From Polaribacter sp. Q13 (GTDB lineage: Bacteria; Bacteroidota; Bacteroidia; Flavobacteriales; Flavobacteriaceae), in assembly GCF_016858305.2 (NCBI RefSeq), contig NZ_CP074436.1, forward strand, positions 826,001 through 890,000: a stretch of 64,000 nt of DNA. The letters are read 5' to 3'. The translations under genes were made by a program, and so were the position numbers. The notes under the pieces were generated by a model. That model worked only from the letters and a program-made list of their open reading frames with translations, was not told where the DNA came from and did not search any database. Positions 17,961-24,503 of this stretch are shown here, piece after piece; within the stretch, counting starts at the first letter, position 1, and every line of letters starts with the position of its first letter.

Positions 17961-18554
17961 ATGAAATACGAAATTACAATGTTTTCCGATTTTCAATGCC
18001 CATATTGCTACATTGCAAAAGGAACTATTGATGGCCTGAAAAAAGAATATGATATTGAAATTAACTTTAGAGGTTATGAAATTCATTCAGACATACCGGA
18101 AAACGGTATTCCTTCAAAAGATTATTTCCCAAATGCTAAACAGAAAAATGTTCAGCTACAAGAATTTGGACGTCAATTCGGCTATGAATTTGCAGATATA
18201 ACGGCTATGCCTAATTCAAACAAAGCATTACAAGTTGCAGAGTATGCTAAAGAGGTTAACAAATCTGATGCCTTTAATACACTCATGTACGAAGCGTTCT
18301 TTTTTAAAGACATAAACATAAGTTTGGTTCCCGAAATAAAGAAAATGGCATTATCAGTAGGTATTTCAGAAGCAGAAGTCGATCAGGTTTTTGCTAATAA
18401 TAAGTATAAAAAAATATTAGAAGCCAATAAAATATTCTGTGCCGATAATAATATCTCTAGTGTCCCAACTTTTATTATTAATAATAAAATTATAGTGGTT
18501 GGAGCTCAAAGTGCTGAAAATTTTAGAAAAGTCTTTGAAGAATTAAAAATATAA
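17961..18554 (+). CDS. DsbA-family (FrnE-like) thiol oxidoreductase
   Basis: A 197-residue cytoplasmic DsbA/FrnE-type protein with thioredoxin active site CPYC (Cys13, Cys16), a helical insertion, and the cis-Pro loop in SSVPTFIINN. FrnE-like proteins act as disulfide isomerases or in polyketide pathways; 2-hydroxychromene-2-carboxylate isomerase is a related fold. It lies 24 nt after the broken dehalogenase and is the last gene of cluster 2. Confidence 0.87.
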   Translation: MKYEITMFSDFQCPYCYIAKGTIDGLKKEYDIEINFRGYEIHSDIPENGIPSKDYFPNAKQKNVQLQEFGRQFGYEFADITAMPNSNKALQVAEYAKEVNKSDAFNTLMYEAFFFKDINISLVPEIKKMALSVGISEAEVDQVFANNKYKKILEANKIFCADNNISSVPTFIINNKIIVVGAQSAENFRKVFEELKI

Positions 18555-18563
18555 AAGAACAGT

Positions 18564-18664
18564 AACCAAAACACATTCAGTAGTTATTGATACTATTGAT
18601 AAAAATAGATTGCCTTCAACACAAATTATAGATATGATGTTGTTTTTTGATGAAGGCATCTATT
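18564..18664 (+). pseudogene. Possible gene tail remnant
   Basis: Just after the DsbA-like gene an open stretch without a start codon ends in TAA near 18664 and reads as protein-like sequence (DKNRLPSTQIIDMM, then LFFDEGIY). It could be the 3' end of a lost gene. I cannot name the family, and chance cannot be excluded. Confidence 0.3.
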
Positions 18665-18698
18665 AAAGCTAAGGACGTCTTATAACTACAATGATGTG

Positions 18699-18728
18699 TA
18701 AATAGCCGTTTTTACGGCTATTTATTTT
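18699..18728 (+). terminator. Strong intrinsic terminator after cluster 2
   Basis: An 11-bp perfect stem, TAAATAGCCGT (18699-18709) with ACGGCTATTTA (18714-18724), a 4-nt loop and a following T-run. It ends cluster 2. A hairpin with the same stem but reverse-complement loop is at 27848-27867. Confidence 0.8.
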
Positions 18729-18768
18729 AAAAGGAAGTTTTTAACTATGAATCTGAATTATAAAAAGC

Positions 18769-19080
18769 AGAGAAATAGCAGAATGTTTTATTCTTGAAAA
18801 AAATACAGCAAAATTTATATTGATAGAATGACTGGAGAATTTTTATCCATAAGTTAACATTGCATAAAAAAAGGTTCTCGATACAATTTCGATGAAAAAT
18901 CGAAATCACTCGAACTGACAATGTGGTTTCTGACTAACAACACGGTTTCTGAAAATCGCGTATTTAAAAAATATTCGCACTTAATACCAAATACGATATT
19001 CTTCGATATTTAAATAAACACGTGTTGTCGAATACTAAAACTCATGTTTATAGAATGTTCAGAATCTTCTGTGATATTTT
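18769..19080. repeat. Long non-coding repeat, copy A (left edge of R-M island)
   Basis: About 300 bp closely matching 27461-27755, with shared strings such as GGTTCTCGATACAATTTCGA and AAATAAACACGTGTTG. It contains a small hairpin (TTTCGAT / ATCGAAA). Parts also recur diverged in copy C near 34650-34800. No ORF is evident. With copy B it brackets the toxin-antitoxin and type I R-M genes. Confidence 0.85.
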
Positions 19081-19139
19081 ACATCATAAAGCATAAATCA
19101 CTATATTGCACCAATAGTATGATTATTTAAATTAAGGTT

Positions 19140-19397
19140 ATGGCAACAATTAGAAAGACAGTTACTTTTACAGAACAACAAGACCACTGGATAAAAGCTC
19201 AAATTGAAGCTGGAGAATTTACCAACGACAGCGAGTATTTAAGAAATTTAGTGCGACAAGATCAAGCTCAAAACAGTGATTTTATTTCATTAAAAATTAA
19301 ACTTCAACAAGGTTTAGACAGCGGTGTTAGTACTAAATCGTTACCTGAAATTATGAAAGAAGTTGAAGCCAGAATGAAACAAGATGGCAGACTATAA
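19140..19397 (+). CDS. parD: ParD-like ribbon-helix-helix antitoxin
   Basis: An 85-residue ParD-type antitoxin: the N-terminal strand RKTVTFTEQQ and the helix EFTNDSEYLRNLVRQDQ form the ribbon-helix-helix DNA-binding part, and the acidic C-terminus should bind the toxin. It overlaps the toxin frame by 14 nt. Type II antitoxins repress their own operon and neutralise the partner; here the partner is damaged. Confidence 0.87.
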   Translation: MATIRKTVTFTEQQDHWIKAQIEAGEFTNDSEYLRNLVRQDQAQNSDFISLKIKLQQGLDSGVSTKSLPEIMKEVEARMKQDGRL

Positions 19398-19743
19398 ACT
19401 TTCTATCAAAGCGGAATTCGATTTGACTGTAATGTATGAATTCGGCATATCAAAGTTTGGTCTTTCACAAGCACAAAATTATTTCTTATCAATGCACGAA
19501 ACTTTTAAAGTGCTTTCTATAAATAATGATTTGGGGCGAGATGCATCAGAATATATTAGAGAAATAAATATTTTTTTTGAAACCAACTATCCTCGAGGCA
19601 GAGCCATAGAGGTATTTCGCTGGTTTCATTTTGATTGTAGAATCAAAAACCAAAAAATCTGTATTTTAGATTCCCGCCTTCACGGGAATGACAGTTTCAA
19701 CGGAAACCTCGAGGCAGAGCCTAGAGGAATTCTTTTCGATTAA
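19384..19743 (+). pseudogene. ParE-like toxin with its C-terminus replaced by repeat sequence
   Basis: The first about 65 codons match a ParE/RelE-fold toxin (YKLSIKAEFDL, GRDASEYIREI). From about 19580 the frame runs through intergenic-type repeats: CCTCGAGGCAGAGCC occurs at 19591 and again at 19707, and ATTCCCGCC/GGGAAT (about 19669-19688) encodes DSRLHGND, a recurrent repeat-derived peptide. The conserved ParE C-terminal strands, including the usual YxxH-type segment, are missing. Toxin activity is therefore unlikely. The frame remains open for 119 residues by chance. Confidence 0.7.
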
Positions 19744-19884
19744 AAAGATTTAGGTATAAATCACATACTATATTCTATCTAATCACAACAGAAGGTATTT
19801 TAATAATCCGTGTTTTGAGTCAGCGAATGGATTATGAGTTTAATTTGTCTTTAGATTAATATTGTTATAACTTATAGCAATTTT

Positions 19885-19985
19885 ATCCCGTTCTTCAACG
19901 GAACAGGCGCCATGTCATATTATGAAATAATATGTTTCATACTATTCTGCGTGTCGCCTGTCCCGCATTTTTATTGCGGGGTTAC
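19885..19985. repeat. Multi-hairpin (cloverleaf-like) intergenic element
   Basis: Nested arms: CCGTT/AACGG (19888-19901), ACAGGCG (19903-19909) pairing with CGCCTGT (19955-19961), an inner perfect arm CATATTAT/ATAATATG (19916-19934), and CCCGCA/TGCGGG (19962-19980). It is more GC-rich than its surroundings. It may be a mobile palindromic repeat or a structured RNA. The rest of the 447-bp gap between the parE-like gene and hsdM shows nothing else I can name. Confidence 0.55.
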
Positions 19986-20190
19986 TTTGCTTTACTCATG
20001 CCATTTTATTTATAATATTCGTAAATTCAATTTCTTACTTTAATTAAAATTGAAGAAGCGTATCTCTTTTGTTTTCCATCCCAAAATCTCTTTTAAATTC
20101 ATTTGCCAATTCCATCAAAAAATGTAATTTTAAACAAAAAAGAATTGCACCTATTTATGAATCTTATTTCATAGAAAACTACACACATAA

Positions 20191-21765
20191 ATGTCAGAAG
20201 ACCAACAACAATTGCATCAAGTATTATGGAACATTGCCAACGATTTAAGAGGTAATATGGATGCAGATGATTTTAGAGATTATATACTAGGCTTTATATT
20301 TTACAAGTATTTAAGTAAAAAAATGTCTTTACACGCCAATGTTATTTTAAAACCAGACGGTTTAGAATATCATGAAGTTATAGGGCACGAAGCAGAAGAA
20401 ATCTTATTACAAGAAATAAAATTAGATGCACTAGATGCTTTAGGTTATTATTTAAAACCAACCGAACTATTTAGCGAATTAGCCAAAAGAGGAAACTCGG
20501 GCGGTGTACATAAATTTATTTTAGAAGATTTACAAAAAGTACTCACCAATATAGAGCAGAGTACCATGGGGAGTGAATCTGAGGACGATTTTGGCAATCT
20601 GTTTGAAGATTTAGATTTAACAAGTAGTAAATTAGGTAAAACCGAAGAAGCCAAAAACGAACTCATTGTAAAAGTATTAACGCATTTAGAAGGGATTGAT
20701 TTCGATTTAGAAAACAATGAAAACGATTTGTTAGGTGATGCCTATGAATATTTAATTGGTCAGTTTGCCTCTGGAGCAGGAAAAAAGGCAGGCGAGTTTT
20801 ACACACCACAACAAGTATCTAAAATATTAGCAAAAATTGTTACTACAGATAAGGAGCGTTTAAAATCTGTATACGACCCAACGTGTGGCTCTGGTTCTTT
20901 ATTATTAAGAGTTGCCAAAGAAGTTAAAGAAGTAGGTAGTTTTTACGGACAAGAAAGCAACCCAACTACGTATAACTTGTGCAGAATGAATATGATTATG
21001 CATGATGTACATTATAAAAAGTTTGATATTTATAATGATGATACACTTGTAAACCCAAGCCCAAAGCATATAGATGAACGTTTTGAAGCAATTGTAGCCA
21101 ATCCGCCATTTTCTGCCAATTGGAATCCAGATAGTATTATTAGTGATGACCGTTTTTCTCCTTACGGAAAAATGGCGCCTAAAAGTAAAGCAGATTTTGC
21201 CTTTGTACAACACATGATTCATCAATTAGATGAAAACGGAACCATGGCGTGCGTTTTACCGCATGGTGTTTTGTTTAGAGGTGCCGCAGAAGGACATATT
21301 AGAAAGTATTTAATTGAAGATAAAAACCAATTAGATGCCGTTATTGGTTTGCCGTCTAACATTTTTTTTGGAACAAATATTCCAACGTGTATTTTGGTTT
21401 TAAAAAAGAACCGCGCTTCGACTCCGCTCATCGAACAAAATATCTTATTTATTGATGCCAGCAATCATTTTGAAAAAGTAAAAACGCAAAATGTACTTAC
21501 TGATGCACATTTACAAGAAATTATAGACACCTATAGAAGCAGAGAAACCAAAGACAAATACAGTTATGTTGCTACTTTAGACGAAGTTAAAGAAAACGAC
21601 TATAATTTAAACATACCACGTTATGTAGATACGTTTGAAGAAGAAGAAGCAATAGACCTTTTAAGTGTTTCTACGGACTTAAAAAGTTTAGAAATAGACA
21701 TTGCCAAAACAGATGCAACAATAGCGGATTTCTGCAAAGAGTTAAATATTGAAACTCCGTTCTAA
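20191..21765 (+). CDS. hsdM: Type I restriction-modification DNA methyltransferase subunit HsdM
   Basis: A 524-residue N6-adenine methyltransferase. An HsdM N-terminal helical domain is followed by the SAM motif DPTCGSGSLLL (from Asp229) and catalytic NPPF (304-307). It pairs with HsdS to methylate the recognition site. Residues 408-416 (RASTPLIEQ) are an extra loop encoded by a palindromic repeat (21412-21438) that other HsdM proteins, as I remember them, lack between ILVLKK and ILFIDAS. Its stop is followed at once by another repeat. Confidence 0.95.
   Translation: MSEDQQQLHQVLWNIANDLRGNMDADDFRDYILGFIFYKYLSKKMSLHANVILKPDGLEYHEVIGHEAEEILLQEIKLDALDALGYYLKPTELFSELAKRGNSGGVHKFILEDLQKVLTNIEQSTMGSESEDDFGNLFEDLDLTSSKLGKTEEAKNELIVKVLTHLEGIDFDLENNENDLLGDAYEYLIGQFASGAGKKAGEFYTPQQVSKILAKIVTTDKERLKSVYDPTCGSGSLLLRVAKEVKEVGSFYGQESNPTTYNLCRMNMIMHDVHYKKFDIYNDDTLVNPSPKHIDERFEAIVANPPFSANWNPDSIISDDRFSPYGKMAPKSKADFAFVQHMIHQLDENGTMACVLPHGVLFRGAAEGHIRKYLIEDKNQLDAVIGLPSNIFFGTNIPTCILVLKKNRASTPLIEQNILFIDASNHFEKVKTQNVLTDAHLQEIIDTYRSRETKDKYSYVATLDEVKENDYNLNIPRYVDTFEEEEAIDLLSVSTDLKSLEIDIAKTDATIADFCKELNIETPF
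21412..21438 (+). repeat. Palindromic repeat inserted in-frame in hsdM
   Basis: A 27-bp segment with inverted arms TTCGA (21417-21421) and TCGAA (21431-21435) encodes nine residues. It resembles intergenic flavobacterial palindromes such as CTCGACTGCGCTCGA at about 57588-57602. Its length, divisible by three, leaves the frame open. Confidence 0.6.
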
Positions 21766-21919
21766 CGTCATTGCGAACGAAATGTATTCAATCCAATCGT
21801 CATTGCGAGCGTAACGCAGTGGAGCGCGGCAATCTGTCAATTAAACTATCGAAACTAAATGAGTAACCAACATATAAATAACCAAGAGATTGCCACGGCA
21901 AAAAAGCCTCGCAATGACG
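21766..21919. repeat. Long inverted repeat spanning the hsdM-hsdS junction and hsdS start
   Basis: CGTCATTGCGAG at 21798-21809 pairs perfectly with CTCGCAATGACG at 21908-21919, and GCGGCAATCT (about 21825-21834) pairs almost fully with AGATTGCCAC (21887-21896). A second left-arm copy begins at 21766. The right arm lies inside hsdS codons, and the hsdS ATG (21859) falls in the loop. The same repeat family is at about 61452-61535. Confidence 0.8.
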
Positions 21920-23094
21920 TGCGTGTACCTAAACTACGTTTTAAAGAGTTTGTTGATGATTGGGAGAATGATGAATTTGGAGAATTAGTAAGAAGACCAA
22001 AGTCAAAATACAACCCAGTAAAAGAAACTTTAAACTTACCTTGTATTGAATTAGAATGTTTAAGTCAAGAAACAGGAACTTTATTAAAATACTTTAATTC
22101 AAAAGAACAAAAAAGTATTAAAAATAGATTTAAAAAAGGAGAAATTTTATTTGGTAAACTTAGACCATATTTAAAAAAATATTTAAAAGCTCCTTTTGAT
22201 GGCGTTTGTTCTTCTGAAATTTGGGTTTTAGAAGGAATTAAAATCAATAATGAGTATTTATATCAATTAATACAAACTCATAAATATAATTTAGAAGTTA
22301 ATATTACTTCTGGTTCTAAAATGCCAAGAGCTGAATGGGAATATATTTCGAGTGTTAAATTTAAATACCCAAATCTCCATGAACAAAAAAAAATAACCCC
22401 ATTTTTAACTGCTGTAGATGATAAAATCCAACAATTAACCCAAAAGAAAACACTTTTAGATCTGTACAAAAATGGGGTAATGCAACAAATTTTCAGTCAG
22501 CAATTGCGTTTTAAAGCTGATGATGGTAGTGAGTTTTCAGATTGGGAAATTCATGAAATTGGAGATTTTATTAAAGACCGAAAAATTACTGCAACTTTAG
22601 AAGCTCCACTTTACAGTTTAACAATTGAGCATGGTGTTGTACCAAAATCAAAAAGATACGAAAGAAGTTTTTTGGTTAAAGGAAAAGAGAATGCTTATAA
22701 ATTAATGCATCCAAATGATTTTGCCTTAAATCCAATGAATCTAAGATTTGGTGCTTTAGCAAGGTTTAAAGGTGTAGATAATGTTGCTGTTTCTAAATAT
22801 TATGATATTTTTTACTGTAATGATGAATGTAATAAAGATTTTTTAGAATATTATTTAACTAGCTATAATATGATTCAATATTATAATAAAATGGCAACAG
22901 GTACTTTAGAAGAGAAAAAGAGAGTACATTATCTTGATTTTATTCACTTTAAGAAACTTTTTCCATCCCTAGAAGAACAACAAAAAATAGCCGCTTATTT
23001 AAGTACTATTGATACAAAAATAGAAAACGTACAAACACAAATAGCAAAAACACAAACGTTTAAAAAAGGGTTGTTGCAACAGATGTTTGTTTAA
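21859..23094 (+). CDS. hsdS: Type I restriction-modification specificity subunit HsdS
   Basis: A 411-residue HsdS with two target-recognition domains (about 30-195 and 225-385), each followed by a helical spacer (HEQKKITPFLTAVDDKIQQL; EEQQKIAAYLSTIDTKIENV). It sets the DNA sequence recognised by the complex. Residues about 10-21 (EIATAKKPRNDV) come from the intergenic repeat, so the normal protein may begin near VPKLRFKEF at residue 23. A later start is possible, but no Met lies there. The gene ends LLQQMFV, the usual HsdS ending. Confidence 0.93.
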   Translation: MSNQHINNQEIATAKKPRNDVRVPKLRFKEFVDDWENDEFGELVRRPKSKYNPVKETLNLPCIELECLSQETGTLLKYFNSKEQKSIKNRFKKGEILFGKLRPYLKKYLKAPFDGVCSSEIWVLEGIKINNEYLYQLIQTHKYNLEVNITSGSKMPRAEWEYISSVKFKYPNLHEQKKITPFLTAVDDKIQQLTQKKTLLDLYKNGVMQQIFSQQLRFKADDGSEFSDWEIHEIGDFIKDRKITATLEAPLYSLTIEHGVVPKSKRYERSFLVKGKENAYKLMHPNDFALNPMNLRFGALARFKGVDNVAVSKYYDIFYCNDECNKDFLEYYLTSYNMIQYYNKMATGTLEEKKRVHYLDFIHFKKLFPSLEEQQKIAAYLSTIDTKIENVQTQIAKTQTFKKGLLQQMFV

Positions 23095-23096
23095 GG

Positions 23097-23142
23097 TGTC
23101 ATTCCGAAATGAGCTTTTTTTAAGCGATTGAGGAATCTAAAA
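23097..23142. repeat. Short intergenic repeat after hsdS
   Basis: The string from GTCATTCCGAAATGAG to GCGATTGAGGAATCT follows hsdS directly. Its second half recurs at about 12672-12687. It is a flavobacterial-type intergenic repeat with self-complementary ends (ATTCC / GGAAT). Confidence 0.55.
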
Positions 23143-23152
23143 AATTAAAAAT

Positions 23153-23827
23153 ATGAATAAAACTTTTAATATTTATTGTGATGAGAGTTGTCATTTAGAA
23201 AATGATCATAAACAATTTATGGTATTAGGTTCTGTTAGTTCTGCATACAACCAAGTAAAAAGACATACAGAAAGAATAAAAAACTTAAAAGACAAACATA
23301 AATTTAATGCAGAAATTAAATGGTCTAAAGTATCTAATTCTAAATTACAGTTTTATAAAGAATTGGTAGATTATTTTTTTGATACTGATATCCGGTTTAG
23401 AGCCATAGTAGTTGATAAAGAAAAGGTAAATAACCAAGCACATGGGCAAGATTTTGATACTTTTTATTATAAAATGTATTATTCTTTACTGAATCATAAT
23501 AAAAATAGCTTGTATAATTACAATGTTTATTTAGACATAAAAGACGATTTAAGCGCCTATAAAGTAGAAAAGCTAAAAGAAATTTTAAATACAAAATATG
23601 GTGTATTTAGAAATGTACAAAACATACGTTCTCATGAAAGTATTTTAATGCAATTGGCAGATTTTATTATGGGAGCTATTTCTTATAATTTAAATAATAC
23701 AGATAAAAAAGTAACTGCTAAAAATCAGATTATAGAACGTATTAAAACACATTCAGAACAACATTTAAAAGCTTCTTCTAATTGGGCAGAATCTAAGTTA
23801 AACCTATTTTTTATAGAATTAAGATAA
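23153..23827 (+). CDS. DUF3800 domain protein within the R-M operon
   Basis: A 224-residue protein of the DUF3800 type: N-terminal YCDESCH with the conserved acidic DES, a central KWSKV segment, and C-terminal LQLADFIMGAISYNL with a conserved Asp. These acidic residues suggest an RNase H-like metal site, though function is not established. It lies between hsdS and hsdR, 4 nt before a second accessory gene, and may be a defence accessory or a nuclease component. Confidence 0.8.
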   Translation: MNKTFNIYCDESCHLENDHKQFMVLGSVSSAYNQVKRHTERIKNLKDKHKFNAEIKWSKVSNSKLQFYKELVDYFFDTDIRFRAIVVDKEKVNNQAHGQDFDTFYYKMYYSLLNHNKNSLYNYNVYLDIKDDLSAYKVEKLKEILNTKYGVFRNVQNIRSHESILMQLADFIMGAISYNLNNTDKKVTAKNQIIERIKTHSEQHLKASSNWAESKLNLFFIELR

Positions 23828-23831
23828 GCAG

Positions 23832-24335
23832 ATGCCATTAAATCAAATAAAAAAATACAATAGCCTTTTAGATATTGCTGGTTTATCAATTAGAGAAAGA
23901 GAAATCTCTTTAAAAGCTGTTTTTAAAAGAGACGTAGCAGATAATACAAGTTTTAAATTTAGAGCAAAACAAATACAACCAACACCAAAAGAAGGACAAT
24001 TAAATTTAGATATTTTATATGCACATTTAACTACAGTAGTTACAGATAAAAAAACAAGAAAAAGAGAGTATGATATTCATCGTTCTAAACGTTTGCATTG
24101 GTTAAAACATCATTTAGAAGAAAAGCAAAAAGAAGGCATGCTTGTTTTTAGTGCTAAAGATAAAGATGGTATTAGAACCTATATATATGATGCAACAGAA
24201 TATTATGTAATTGTGTTAGAACCTTTAAGAAAAGTAGACGCTTATTATTTACTTTCAGCATATCATTTAAGAGGTAGAGATAAAGAAAAAATTGCAAAAA
24301 AATATAAAAGAAGGCGTTTACCAGACTTATATTAA
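23832..24335 (+). CDS. Uncharacterised accessory protein, possibly RelE/BECR-like nuclease fold
   Basis: A 167-residue basic protein 4 nt after the DUF3800 gene. The C-terminal half (YDIHRSKRLHWLKHHLEE, then EYYVIVLEP and YYLLSAYHL) has the strand pattern and His/Arg content of BECR-fold phage and toxin nucleases. This is a loose pattern match, not a firm family assignment. It and DUF3800 form a two-gene insert in the restriction operon, ended by a terminator at 24340-24370. Confidence 0.55.
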   Translation: MPLNQIKKYNSLLDIAGLSIREREISLKAVFKRDVADNTSFKFRAKQIQPTPKEGQLNLDILYAHLTTVVTDKKTRKREYDIHRSKRLHWLKHHLEEKQKEGMLVFSAKDKDGIRTYIYDATEYYVIVLEPLRKVDAYYLLSAYHLRGRDKEKIAKKYKRRRLPDLY

Positions 24336-24339
24336 TGCA

Positions 24340-24370
24340 AAAAACGCAGAGCATCAAGGCTTGCGTTTTT
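24340..24370 (+). terminator. Intrinsic terminator between accessory genes and hsdR
   Basis: AAAAACGCA (24340-24348) pairs with TGCGTTTTT (24362-24370), with the T-run as part of the arm. It follows the accessory gene by 5 nt. hsdR (24504) therefore probably has its own promoter or relies on readthrough. The 61-codon frame that overlaps it at 24335 is not credible. Confidence 0.7.
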
Positions 24371-24503
24371 CGATTTCCTTCTTCCAACTGGAAAGATGAA
24401 CTCGGTGCAAATATACGATATTATTTAATTGTAAAGCAAATTTTATATCATACAGTATATTTTAGAGTAAAATATATTATGGAGTGTTGTAAAAAAAAAG
24501 AAA

